Shown here one piece after another: positions 1 through 8,136 of a stretch of DNA of 33,763 nucleotides (the stretch's first letter is position 1; each line of letters starts with the position of its first letter). This stretch comes from Bacillota bacterium. GTDB lineage: Bacteria; Bacillota; Sulfobacillia; Sulfobacillales; Sulfobacillaceae. The stretch covers positions 1 to 33,763 of the forward strand of contig JAJZZI010000110.1 in the NCBI GenBank assembly GCA_021797635.1. Direction: 5' to 3'. The position numbers and the translations under genes were made by a program. The notes under the pieces were generated by a model. That model made no database searches, was not told the DNA's origin, and saw nothing but the letters and a program-made list of their open reading frames with translations.

Positions 1-138
1 GATGCGAATAACCACATCTAGCGACCTTGGGGCATCGTGACCAAGAATTTGGTCAAACCACAGGGCTTTAGCATCCGCCATGATCACCGCCGGCCGGGCC
101 GACGCTTCCATCTTTTCTCGCAACATAGCTAGTTTCAA
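1..138 (-). CDS. Hypothetical protein, N-terminal part only
   Basis: An open frame runs off the left edge on the minus strand. The proposed start is TTG at 138, with GGAAG about 9-10 bases upstream. The 46 visible residues begin MKLAMLREKMEAS and continue to SLDVVIRI with no stop. Composition and codon choice look coding, with charged residues and a hydrophobic AVIMADA stretch. No family is recognised. An ATG five codons in is an alternative start but has no ribosome binding site. The gene is divergent from the lytic transglycosylase at 596. Confidence 0.5.
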   Translation of the reverse strand, partial: MKLAMLREKMEASARPAVIMADAKALWFDQILGHDAPRSLDVVIRI

Positions 139-595
139 AACGACTCACTTCCTTATTCCCACGAATGAGCAGTCTCAAATCTTCTGCTTAGGTAAGGCTA
201 TCATGAATACGAACGGGGAGACATAACCTTAGTTAAAACAGGGCTTGCTTGGATTCTGTTTCTAAACGTATTTTTAAGGGCTATTGGTCTTCCGATGAAC
301 GCAGGCTGAGCCGCATTAGGGATTACGACGGCCCAGGGCCGGGCATTTTCCAAAATATTCCTCATCTTGCATTCCAGGCAGGATTCTTTCGCGTGAAACG
401 CGAAGTACCTAGGTGAACCCATCCCGTCAAGGGAGGCAGCAGCCCATCCTCCCTTAAGGCTTTTCCCTCGTTGACGCGCCTTGACGCCCGTGGGCCGCAA
501 AGCGCCCAACGGAAATGGGGTCGGTGGCCCCGATGTGGATGGAGATTCTGTGGCGGGGAACTCCTCGGGCCACATTGGGACAAGGAGGATGTTTT
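139..595. other. Divergent intergenic region with leader hairpins
   Basis: About 450 bases lie between the left-edge gene and the lytic transglycosylase. Short open frames here overlap one another and show no convincing ribosome binding site or protein character. The part nearest the transglycosylase holds two clear inverted repeats, listed separately. No -35/-10 pair could be assigned with confidence. Confidence 0.5.
388..455 (+). other. Two hairpins in the leader of the lytic transglycosylase gene
   Basis: TTCGCGT at 388-394 pairs with ACGCGAA at 398-404 around a GAA loop. AAGGGAGG at 429-436 pairs perfectly with CCTCCCTT at 448-455, followed by AAGGCTTTT. The second hairpin with its short T run resembles an attenuator. 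The pair sits 140-210 bases upstream of the GTG start, so it could belong to a structured 5' leader. No known riboswitch consensus was matched. Confidence 0.4.
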
Positions 596-2059
596 GTGCC
601 ACGCTTAAAGCCTGTCTGGTATCGCCTGGCTTTGATTGGCAGCGCCGCGGCTCTTACAGGAACCTTTAACGCGGTGCTGGGTAGTTCCATCGCCGTAGCC
701 AAGATACGGCCAGTTATCGCTGTTCATAGGCTTGGCACCCCCTATCAACAGCAACTAGCAGGAAAAGCCATGGGCACTTGGCTAGCCCAAGGTCCGTCTA
801 AAAAGCCCCTCTCTCCAGCCAAACCCACGAAAGCGCTCCACCAGGTTCAAGGCAGCATTCAGATTGTCCGTTCCAACTTGACTTGGCTTAATCAAAAGAT
901 TTCCGCGGAGACGGCGGTGATCAATCTCAATCGTGCGCATCTATTAGCCCTCCAGCAAAAAATTAAACATGAAAATCTGCGGCTCCATAGCACCCAGTCG
1001 AAGTATCACGCCATGTCCTTAAAGCTGGCACGCACCCAAGCCACGCTCCATCAAAAGCTGCAGGTGTTCGCCAATGAGATGCAATTTATGCAAGAACACG
1101 GAGCCGTATCCTATCTATCCGTATTCGTGGGTGTCCACAGTTTTTCTGATTTCATCAGTCGGCTCTTTCTCTTGGTCGAAGTCGATCAGATTCTTAGCCG
1201 ACAAGTCATACAAGTCAAGCGCATCCAGCAACAGCAAAAGGTACTCAAATTTACCCTGGCTGCGTCGATTCGCCACATCACGCGCATGGCCAAAGAACTC
1301 GATGTTAAGGCGAAAGCCATGAAGGCCACCGACAAGGCGGACGCTCAGCGTGCCGTCGTTTTATTCAGCCTGCGCAAGAAGGCCTTAAGCGATCTGCACC
1401 AAAGCGTGGCTGAGGCCGTCAATTGGAAGAAGTTGAGCAAACGCCAGCCAAAATTTTTAGCCACGCTCTCGCACCGCCTAGGCGCGATTAACCAAACCTT
1501 GCAGGACCTTTTGGCGATGGGCGTTGGTGGTCCCATGAGTCGACAGCACTTGTACCAAACGCTGTATCCCGTGGTTCGCCCGATCGCCAAAACCTTTTCA
1601 TTGCCCATTCCTCTCGTTCTAGCCATTATTACCGAGGAGTCGGGCGGCCATCAGGCGGCCATCAGCCGCACTGGGGCCATCGGACTCATGCAGCTGGAGC
1701 CTAAAACCGCTCACTGGCTCGGCCTCAACCCTTATAACCCGGAGACGAACATTGTGGGTGGATGCCTATATCTCCATCAACTATTGCAGCTCTTTAACGG
1801 GAGACTAGCCTTAGCACTCTCCGCCTATAACGCCGGTCCCAAATACGTGATTCAGACGCAGCAGGTCCTCCCCGCAACCCATAGCTATGTAGACGCCGTA
1901 AAATCCCTGTACCAGGCCTATCGGGCCATGGTCTACCTTCCTCCTGCACCCATCCCGATAGCGACTAAAGCTCCCCACGACAAGCCGTCGCCCCACGTCT
2001 CTGCTCCTTCCTCGCCGATTACCTTGGCCTACGGGGATGTACGCACCACTCGGCGGTAA
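596..2059 (+). CDS. Secreted coiled-coil protein with C-terminal lytic transglycosylase (SLT) domain
   Basis: This is a predicted peptidoglycan lytic transglycosylase of 487 residues acting outside the membrane. The GTG start at 596 is chosen because AAGGAGGA lies 6 bases upstream. The open frame extends further 5', but without a ribosome site. Residues about 8-35 are hydrophobic and form a signal peptide or anchor. Residues about 80-290 are rich in Lys, Gln, Leu and Ala in a heptad-like pattern, as in PcsB-type amidase regulators. The C-terminal third has the SLT fold signature: IITEESGG with the catalytic Glu near residue 347, then GAIGLMQL, a run of Asn/Pro turns, and ALSAYNAGP. The tail after about residue 440 is Pro-rich and low complexity. 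It converges on the 3D-domain gene at 2388. Family membership is firm; the substrate context (growth, sporulation or germination) is unknown. Confidence 0.88.
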   Translation: MPRLKPVWYRLALIGSAAALTGTFNAVLGSSIAVAKIRPVIAVHRLGTPYQQQLAGKAMGTWLAQGPSKKPLSPAKPTKALHQVQGSIQIVRSNLTWLNQKISAETAVINLNRAHLLALQQKIKHENLRLHSTQSKYHAMSLKLARTQATLHQKLQVFANEMQFMQEHGAVSYLSVFVGVHSFSDFISRLFLLVEVDQILSRQVIQVKRIQQQQKVLKFTLAASIRHITRMAKELDVKAKAMKATDKADAQRAVVLFSLRKKALSDLHQSVAEAVNWKKLSKRQPKFLATLSHRLGAINQTLQDLLAMGVGGPMSRQHLYQTLYPVVRPIAKTFSLPIPLVLAIITEESGGHQAAISRTGAIGLMQLEPKTAHWLGLNPYNPETNIVGGCLYLHQLLQLFNGRLALALSAYNAGPKYVIQTQQVLPATHSYVDAVKSLYQAYRAMVYLPPAPIPIATKAPHDKPSPHVSAPSSPITLAYGDVRTTRR

Positions 2060-2270
2060 GGCGTAGCCGGGATCACGCCAAACCGGAGTTTAAGGTAGCC
2101 ATCGTGCCCGCGTGAAGGACCGCTCTTGCAGCACTATCTAGACATCGCGTGCTAAGAGAAATCCTTAAAATCAGCGCTGCTGCTGTTCGATTTTGGACGA
2201 AAGCGTCGAGTGCCCCCGACCCGCCTCCTCGCCGCCGTAAAGCCCATCGTCCGCCCCGCTTGTGGGTAGC

Positions 2271-2310
2271 ATCAAAGGGGACCGGCGGTATTTTGCCGAT
2301 CCCCTTTGAT
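2271..2310. terminator. Long inverted repeat between convergent cell-wall genes
   Basis: ATCAAAGGGGA at 2271-2281 pairs perfectly with TCCCCTTTGAT at 2300-2310. An inner CGGC/GCCG stem at 2283-2286 and 2295-2298 closes the loop. It lies between the convergent stops at 2059 and 2388 and probably terminates both strands, although neither side has a strong T tract. Confidence 0.65.
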
Positions 2311-2387
2311 CACCATGGTGCTCTAGCTGTTGCTCACTGGGTCTAAGACTCCCCAGCACCAGTAGCAAGTGCTTTAAGCCCCCTTAA

Positions 2388-3293
2388 TTATTTGCCCAGC
2401 ACGTAAACGGTCACTTGCTGAACACCAAAATCTGAGATCACGGTAGGATTGGCATTGATAAACAGGTCCACGCGGTCTCCCTTGATGGCTCCTCCGGTGT
2501 CCATAGCCTGTCCCAAAAATCCTCCCTGAGGCAGATAGTTATCGTGATATCCTTTGACGTAGACCACCGAATGGAGTGGAATCACACTAGGATCGACTGC
2601 CACCATTCCGTTCTGCAGGGGTTGACCGAAAGCGTCGGTGGGACCATAGGGGTAGTTGTCTTGCAAGCTTGGGCCGTACGAGGTCGCAACCATGTGGTAC
2701 GCCTTCAGAACCGGTCGACCATCGATAGTCTTTACCGATGGCGTGAACGGTCCCATGATCCCTGAAGCGGCACTGCGCAGCCCCGGTTCAGCCACGGGGG
2801 TGCCCCCTTTAGGAAACGTGGCGGGCAAGACCGGGGTATTCGGGAAAGACGAACCTGTACCCTTGGACGTCGAGGTTCCTTGCGCAGCACTTACAGAACT
2901 CTGGGTTGGATTAGGAGTGGTGGTAGTCGTTCCGGCGTACGGTGGAGTAATGCCCAATCCAGCTAGGATGTCTTGCCATACGGCCGCCGACGTGACTCCC
3001 GTCGGCGAAAACCCGTGGCGGGTTTGGAACGCCTCTAATGCGGCTTGGGTCTTTGGCCCAAATATTCCGTCCACCGGGCCGACTTGGGTATAGCCCAAAA
3101 GGCCAAGGTCGGCCTGCAAAGTCATGACCCAATGGTTTCGGGATCCGCGTTGTAGGACCTGCTGCATGGCCGGGTGGATAGCTGTCAACTGAGCCGTGCT
3201 AGGTGGACTGGCAGCAAAACTAGACGCGCCTAGCAAAACGGCGGCGATGCTTAGGCCCCCCCCGAATATGGCGCCTAGACTCAAACGATGCAT
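2388..3293 (-). CDS. Secreted peptidoglycan-binding and 3D-domain cell-wall protein
   Basis: A 301-residue exported protein, ATG start at 3293 with GGGGAG about 9 bases upstream. Residues about 5-28 are a signal peptide ending near FAAS. Residues about 45-110 match a PG_binding_1 domain (WVMTLQADLGLLGY, then VDGIFGPKTQAALEAFQ). A Thr/Ser/Pro-rich linker covers about 120-180. The last 100 residues form a 3D domain, the double-psi beta barrel shared with MltA and YocH-type proteins. It is recognised by MVATSYGPS, GMVAVDPSVIPLHS and the conserved MDTGGAIKGDRVDLF with its Asp residues. The protein probably binds and cleaves peptidoglycan or acts as a resuscitation/remodelling factor. A c-di-AMP riboswitch lies directly upstream, as is known for cell-wall hydrolase genes in other Firmicutes and Actinobacteria. 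Confidence 0.88.
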   Translation of the reverse strand: MHRLSLGAIFGGGLSIAAVLLGASSFAASPPSTAQLTAIHPAMQQVLQRGSRNHWVMTLQADLGLLGYTQVGPVDGIFGPKTQAALEAFQTRHGFSPTGVTSAAVWQDILAGLGITPPYAGTTTTTPNPTQSSVSAAQGTSTSKGTGSSFPNTPVLPATFPKGGTPVAEPGLRSAASGIMGPFTPSVKTIDGRPVLKAYHMVATSYGPSLQDNYPYGPTDAFGQPLQNGMVAVDPSVIPLHSVVYVKGYHDNYLPQGGFLGQAMDTGGAIKGDRVDLFINANPTVISDFGVQQVTVYVLGK

Positions 3294-3315
3294 TCAACAA
3301 TCTCTCCCCTCAAGT

Positions 3316-3432
3316 CATAGTGCCTCCGAGGTTAGCTGACGGGTTCGGGCGACGAGAGGTAGGCCCTACGATCTAGTGATCGATTCACCCCGTAGTTGGG
3401 TTCCCCAGTTGTCAAGTAGCGACAATTTGGCC
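3316..3432 (-). promoter_or_regulatory. ydaO/yuaA-type c-di-AMP riboswitch
   Basis: Read on the minus strand, this leader contains the hallmark blocks of the ydaO motif in the right order. First is GGGGAACCCAA, next GGGGTGAATCG, next an AGGGCC/ACCTCTC arm. Last is the near-invariant CGAACCCGTCAGCTAACCTCG, ending in GAGGCAC. It starts just after the promoter at 3438-3466 and ends about 25 bases before the ATG at 3293, so it can act on translation or early transcription. In known examples c-di-AMP binding switches expression off. The 3' expression platform was not resolved. Confidence 0.9.
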
Positions 3433-3437
3433 TGGCC

Positions 3438-3466
3438 ATCATAGGAAACTGTATACTTATTGTCAG
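3438..3466 (-). promoter_or_regulatory. Sigma-A-like promoter for the riboswitch and 3D-domain gene
   Basis: On the minus strand, CTGACA (3461-3466) and TATGAT (3438-3443) are separated by exactly 17 bases. Transcription would begin about 3431, precisely where the riboswitch aptamer begins. Nothing else was recognised between here and the glycosidase stop at 3677. Confidence 0.75.
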
Positions 3467-3676
3467 TCCCCGGATTTCCCATTCAGGCTTCCTTAAGTCA
3501 AAGCATCTAAGCCAGCCTGCCCCGCTGCTTGGTCCCTCGCAAGATTTCAGCTTAATTCCAGGCTTGGCCAAAAATCCTGCGTTTGCCCCTTGTCGGCCTG
3601 GTGGGCGATCAGCCGTAGATTCGCTGGCATCTTGGGTCCTGACCGAGAAATGTTGACGAGTTGTCTAGCTGCCTCT

Positions 3677-5893
3677 TTAGAGATGCCGAGCCTCCGTCAT
3701 ATCCCACCGGACGCACACTCGTCCTCGCGCTGGCAAGAAAATGGTCGCTTCCCCATCAAATAGAACTCCCTCAGAGGATTCGCATATGCCTACGGCGTGG
3801 TCGAATATGACCGTCCAGCTCTCATCTGTGACAATGGTAAGCTGATTTTCCGTTGCCTCTCGAGCGAAATGGAAATCCAAATAATTCTCTGCCATTTTGA
3901 CACGCGTTAACTCCGCCCACGGCCAAGCCCTAGGCATCCGGCAGCGAATGTTCACACGGCGCTGATCGGCCCTCGGGTCAAGCCCAAAGAAGAATTCGGT
4001 CACGGGCACCGCTAATCCATAGAGCGTCCACGCTTGAACAAAGCAACCACCGTCCGGCGACATCTCACTCATCGATCCTGGCATACGCCAATCCATGGTC
4101 GATGCCATGCGTCTCATCCAGTCCAGTGCATCATCGGCGTAGCCGTATCTCGCATCAGCTACTGCCTGCACTCCGGTCGAAATCGTCATCATCTGCTCTT
4201 TCCATCGTCCGGACAAGTAAAGGCCATAGGGTCCGCGAAAGTCCGGCTCGCGCATTCTGGCCAACGCCGCGTTGGCCAGAACAGCCCCAGCAAGTCCTGC
4301 CTCCATCGGGGTATTGATCACCCAGTTGCGCAAGGCGTATGCGCGCTCCTCGGTATTGCCTGCAGCCATGCCGGCGAAAACCTCTACCAAATCCGATCGA
4401 CCAGCCTCTCGCGCCTTTTCGGCCCACCGGGCCAAGCGCTCGGCCATGGCGTCCGGCGATCCGATGATATCACCAAAGGTCTGCTCCTCGGCCATCCAAA
4501 AGCGCTGGTCAATAGTCTCTCGCAACCTTATCGCCCGTTGTTCGTACTCCTCGGCCGCGTCTTCCATCTTTAACACGCGGCTTAGTTCGGCAAGCGATCC
4601 CAAAGCCGTCCATGTATACACGGCGGTGTCGATGAGTTTTAGATTGAGATCTTCGACTTCAATGATGCCGTAGCCGTAGGCTAGATCGTCGCCGTCTGGT
4701 GCCTGCTGCAACACCCAATCCAGGGCCTTCTGAGCATACGGCATCATTTCACGTACGAAGGCGACATCACCGCTCCAGCGGAATATCTCCCAGATAAGCT
4801 GGCAAAACTGTGCCGATTCTTGAGTGTTTCCAGGGTTATAGATCTTGCCGGTGGTCGACATTTCATGGATAATGCGGCCGTTGCCATTTGTTCTGTCCGA
4901 GGCGTGAGCTAAGAGTCGCACGGTCTCTTTAGCTATGTCGAACCGGCCCGTATCCAAAGCCCCCCTGAGCGCATAGCCACTGTCGCAACCAAACCACCAC
5001 GGGTACTCAGGCACACCTGCGCCGAGGCCTCGGCCCAGTCCCGGCACCTCGCGCACCAACCAATCCAGTTGACACTTGGCCCACTGAAAAGCGTGTTGGA
5101 TATCGGCATCGGGGACGTTTAAGGTGCTTAGTCTTTGGATCTGAGCCAGGCGCTTCTCCTTCGCGGTCAACAACTCATCTCGGTAGGCGCTCATGCGCTC
5201 CTGAATCTCAGCGAGCGTCCAATCCTGCGTGGACGCCGCAATCCAAAATGTGAAGCGCATGGCCTGGTCCGGCTGGATTATCCGACTGACCTCGATACTC
5301 CCAATCGCCCATGCCCCGTCGCCGCGGCGCGGTCTGGGCTCGTTCCCGTCCACAGCCCATTTGGCATCCGCCTCGGTTGCGGCTACCAGGACCTGCCAGG
5401 GATGGTTCTGGTTATAAAACAACAGGCCGGAGCCACTGTCCTCAAAAGTCACGCGGTCCCGACCCCGCTCCTCTTCGGCAAGCCATCCCGGACGTAGGTT
5501 GCTGCGAAACCATAGCGTTAACACCGCAGACTTCGGCAGCTTCTGTCGGTTACGAAGGGAAATATCCACAACCAAAACGGGCATTCCATCGGGAATCCAT
5601 TGCTTACGAGTCATCTTCCAGTCGCTTGACGATTCATAGATATGTTCCGTATGCGAGGGGGCAACTCGAAAACTCGTTGCTTGAGCAACCACGGTCTCCT
5701 CTTCTCCCCAGGCTATGCCCAGCCAAAAGCCGTCCATCACCTTCTGAGGGTGAACCCAAAGTCCTCCCATCTCTCCGGGAATATGACCACCCAACGCGGG
5801 AAAGTCTCCATCCTGGCTGCCAATTGCATAGAGGCGATCCCCGGCCGTGATATACAAGTCGTTAAGGCGCGCGCCCTTGACGAGTGATTCCAT
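3677..5893 (-). CDS. Six-hairpin glycosidase, glycogen-debranching-like
   Basis: A 738-residue cytoplasmic protein with no signal peptide. ATG at 5893 is preferred because a GGAGAGGA site lies 9 bases upstream; an ATG eleven codons earlier has none. The N-terminal 250 residues are beta-rich. The middle and C-terminal parts (about 265-620) have the repeated helical hairpins of an (alpha/alpha)6 barrel: WWFGCDSGYALRGALDTG, NTQESAQFCQLIWEIFRWSGD, DTAVYTWTALGSLAEL and MEAGLAGAVLANAALARM. A small beta domain closes the chain. Proteins like this are annotated amylo-alpha-1,6-glucosidase or glycogen debranching protein. The true substrate cannot be read from sequence. It is the last gene of the sugar-transport operon, 407 bases after the permease stop, so it may also have its own promoter. 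It appears only distantly related to the glycosidase half of the repressor fusion. Confidence 0.75.
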   Translation of the reverse strand: MESLVKGARLNDLYITAGDRLYAIGSQDGDFPALGGHIPGEMGGLWVHPQKVMDGFWLGIAWGEEETVVAQATSFRVAPSHTEHIYESSSDWKMTRKQWIPDGMPVLVVDISLRNRQKLPKSAVLTLWFRSNLRPGWLAEEERGRDRVTFEDSGSGLLFYNQNHPWQVLVAATEADAKWAVDGNEPRPRRGDGAWAIGSIEVSRIIQPDQAMRFTFWIAASTQDWTLAEIQERMSAYRDELLTAKEKRLAQIQRLSTLNVPDADIQHAFQWAKCQLDWLVREVPGLGRGLGAGVPEYPWWFGCDSGYALRGALDTGRFDIAKETVRLLAHASDRTNGNGRIIHEMSTTGKIYNPGNTQESAQFCQLIWEIFRWSGDVAFVREMMPYAQKALDWVLQQAPDGDDLAYGYGIIEVEDLNLKLIDTAVYTWTALGSLAELSRVLKMEDAAEEYEQRAIRLRETIDQRFWMAEEQTFGDIIGSPDAMAERLARWAEKAREAGRSDLVEVFAGMAAGNTEERAYALRNWVINTPMEAGLAGAVLANAALARMREPDFRGPYGLYLSGRWKEQMMTISTGVQAVADARYGYADDALDWMRRMASTMDWRMPGSMSEMSPDGGCFVQAWTLYGLAVPVTEFFFGLDPRADQRRVNIRCRMPRAWPWAELTRVKMAENYLDFHFAREATENQLTIVTDESWTVIFDHAVGICESSEGVLFDGEATIFLPARGRVCVRWDMTEARHL

Positions 5894-6300
5894 ATAATCT
5901 AATCCTCTCCCTCTATACTGCTTCATGGCACGTCGGCTTACCGACCTACCGCCTGCTCAATCACATCCGATCCATAACCGCCCGTGAAAGGCACAGCCCC
6001 CCTTCCTCCCGACAGCCTCCAACAAAATGGCGGCCAACACCGTGTATGAGGGCGACATGACGCGGTACGAAAGACGCAAGTCCATGTTAAGCCCCCAAAG
6101 AAAGGCCCGCCGTCCCCAACCAAGACCTAGCAGCGCCCGACCACGGCCTATCCGTTTATCGTGGGCATGGGGCACGTCTGAAGACGCGCCCCTGTTTCGA
6201 AGGTGTTCTCTAAGGAGAGCCCATGGGCCTTCACCATGACCTAACACGACCGGTGCCGTGCCCATGACTGACACCACACCGACGCTTGGACCCCCTTACG
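5894..6300. other. Intergenic region inside the sugar operon
   Basis: Between the permease stop and the glycosidase start I see no credible gene. The overlapping short frames on both strands lack ribosome sites. The clearest structure is a hairpin at 6169-6192: GGGGCACGTC against GACGCGCCCC, loop TGAA, one mismatch. It has no T tract and may attenuate or protect the transcript rather than end it. Confidence 0.4.
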
Positions 6301-7140
6301 CTATTTAATTCCACTCATCACGATTCCGCGTACAAACCATCGCTGGAAGATAAGAAAGAGCACGGCCACAGGGATCGTGATCAGCACACTACAAGCCATC
6401 AAAAGCGGCCATTGCGTAGCGTATTGCGATTGAAACTCCACGATCCCCAACTGCAGTGTCCAAAGATGTGGCAAGTTCGCCACCAACAAAGGCAATAGAA
6501 AATTATTCCACGAACCCACAAAGGTTATTAGAGCCAGGGTAAGCATCGTCGGTGTTACTTGAGGAAGGGAAATTTGCCAGAACATGCGTAGGCGTCCGCA
6601 TCCATCCATCGTCGCAGCGTCATCCAACTCCTGCGGCAAATTCAAAAATGCTTGACGCATGAGAAAGATCCCCATGGATGACACTAAGGTTGGTAAGATC
6701 ATGCCCCAGTAGGTGTTTAACAGCCCCAATTGCCGGAGTAACAAGTAAACGGGAAGCATCACCGCCTGAAACGGCACCATCATCATCGCCAAGGTTCCAA
6801 TATACAAGAAAGTTCTGCCCTTAAAATCAATGCGAGCTAGAGCATACCCGGCCAGCGAGTCCAATATCAGGTTGCCGACCGTAACCGCTCCAGCCACAAT
6901 CGTGCTGTTAAGAAACCAATGAGCCAGCGGGACCTCCTGAAACACGGCCGAAAAGTTGCCCCATTCAAACGGATGCGGCCACCACACGGGTGGAAAGGCC
7001 AACGATAAACTTAACGGCTTAAGCGACGTAGAAACCGTCCACACAAACGGGATCAACATGACTACCGCTCCACCCACGAGAATCACGAAATAAAGCCCTC
7101 GAGACAAGACGTGGAAGAACCCACGATGTTGTCCTGCCAT
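6301..7140 (-). CDS. ABC sugar transporter permease, MalG/UgpE type
   Basis: A carbohydrate ABC importer inner-membrane subunit of the CUT1 family, about 279 residues. ATG at 7140 has AAGGGG 8 bases upstream. A GTG three codons earlier sits against the same site and is less likely. Six hydrophobic segments are visible; the first is VILVGGAVVMLIPFVW at about residues 15-35. The cytoplasmic EAA loop, which contacts the ATPase, is present as ELDDAATMDGCGR with FWQISLPQ downstream. It is paired with the permease at 7180, 39 bases upstream. No ATP-binding subunit is encoded nearby, so a shared ATPase of the MsmK/MalK type from elsewhere is expected. Confidence 0.92.
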   Translation of the reverse strand: MAGQHRGFFHVLSRGLYFVILVGGAVVMLIPFVWTVSTSLKPLSLSLAFPPVWWPHPFEWGNFSAVFQEVPLAHWFLNSTIVAGAVTVGNLILDSLAGYALARIDFKGRTFLYIGTLAMMMVPFQAVMLPVYLLLRQLGLLNTYWGMILPTLVSSMGIFLMRQAFLNLPQELDDAATMDGCGRLRMFWQISLPQVTPTMLTLALITFVGSWNNFLLPLLVANLPHLWTLQLGIVEFQSQYATQWPLLMACSVLITIPVAVLFLIFQRWFVRGIVMSGIK

Positions 7141-7179
7141 CTTGTTCACCCCTTTTTGTCACTCATCAGTTCGTGGCGG

Positions 7180-8130
7180 TCAATATTCGACCGACTGACC
7201 GAGCCATTTGTTGGTGGCCAGTGTCGCCCCCATGATAAAGATGAACCACAGCACGGTAGCCGCAGCACCGTAGCCCACATTGCCGTAGTTGAAGATAAAA
7301 TTATAAATTAGCAACACCACCGTTGTTGTCGAGTGCAGAGGTCCCCCGGTACCGCCGGACATAATGAAGGACTGGTCAAACATTTGCAAGGTGCCAATTA
7401 CTCCCATGACCACGACAAAAAACATGGTTGTACGCAAAAGGGGTAGCGTGACGTTGCGAAATGTTTTCCACGATGTAGCTCCATCTACGGCCGCCGCCTC
7501 AATCAAATTCATCGGGATACCTTGCAGACCCGCCAGAAAGATGATCATAAAGGCGCCTGAGGTGGTCCAGATGTTCATGATCATGATGGTCGGCAGGGCA
7601 AAATGGGGCGATCCCAACCAGTCCGGTTGAGGCAAACCCAACCAGCTTAAGAAACTATTGAACAAGCCCAATTGGTTAAACATCCACATAAAAATCAGGG
7701 TAATAACGGCCGACGAACTAATTGAAGGGAAATAAAAGGCCAGCCGGAAGAATCCCCGTGCCGGAAGGTTCTGATTCAGCATTACCGCCAACGCCAACGC
7801 AATGGCGGTCTGAACGGGAACCACGACACAAGCAAAAATTACGGAGTTTCTGACGGCAATCCAAAACACCGAGTAGTGCAATAGGCCCCAGAAATTTGAC
7901 AAGCCAACGAAATGCATATGGTTCAGCAGTGACCAAGAGAAGAAGCTGAGGTAAAACGCTGCCAACGCGGGTCCCAGAGTAAAGACGAATAGCACAATGA
8001 CCGAGGGAAGACTAAAGGCGTATCCCGCAAAGAGGTCGTTTAGTCGCATGCGCGACATTTTCTGGCGTAAAGGGCGGGGGCCAAGGCCCCGCCCTTTATC
8101 GGCAGAAGCGAAATCCGCTTCCATTTTCAT
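7180..8130 (-). CDS. ABC sugar transporter permease, MalF/UgpA type
   Basis: The second CUT1 permease, up to 316 residues, with six hydrophobic segments beginning with LPSVIVLFVFTLGPALAAF. The EAA loop is present as NLIEAAAVDGATSWKTF with VTLPLLR. The start is uncertain. ATG at 8130 lies 6 bases after the binding-protein stop and is probably translationally coupled to it. However, the first 25 codons contain a very stable hairpin and look unlike permease N-termini. An ATG near 8058 (MSRMRLNDLF) would leave the hairpin in a spacer but has no clear ribosome site. The permease forms a heterodimer with the product of 6301-7140. Confidence 0.9.
   Translation of the reverse strand: MKMEADFASADKGRGLGPRPLRQKMSRMRLNDLFAGYAFSLPSVIVLFVFTLGPALAAFYLSFFSWSLLNHMHFVGLSNFWGLLHYSVFWIAVRNSVIFACVVVPVQTAIALALAVMLNQNLPARGFFRLAFYFPSISSSAVITLIFMWMFNQLGLFNSFLSWLGLPQPDWLGSPHFALPTIMIMNIWTTSGAFMIIFLAGLQGIPMNLIEAAAVDGATSWKTFRNVTLPLLRTTMFFVVVMGVIGTLQMFDQSFIMSGGTGGPLHSTTTVVLLIYNFIFNYGNVGYGAAATVLWFIFIMGATLATNKWLGQSVEY
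8068..8098 (-). promoter_or_regulatory. Stable hairpin at the binding-protein/permease junction
   Basis: TAAAGGGCGG at 8068-8077 pairs perfectly with CCGCCCTTTA at 8089-8098. A further GGCC/GGCC stem closes inside it, leaving one bulged base and a minimal loop. It lies 40-70 bases after the binding-protein stop. Hairpins in this position are known in mal-type operons to stabilise the upstream message and lower permease expression. There is no T tract, so full termination is unlikely. Confidence 0.6.
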
Positions 8131-8136
8131 CGTCGA

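Noticed and set aside
388-455. Small SRP RNA (4.5S-like) suggested by GTGAACC, GTCA and GCAGCAGCC
   Set aside because: The conserved GGAA tetraloop stem and the closing long helix are absent, and the order of pairing segments does not fit.
4034-4573. Plus-strand open frame of 179 codons
   Set aside because: It is antisense to the six-hairpin glycosidase, is His/Arg-rich and has no family features.
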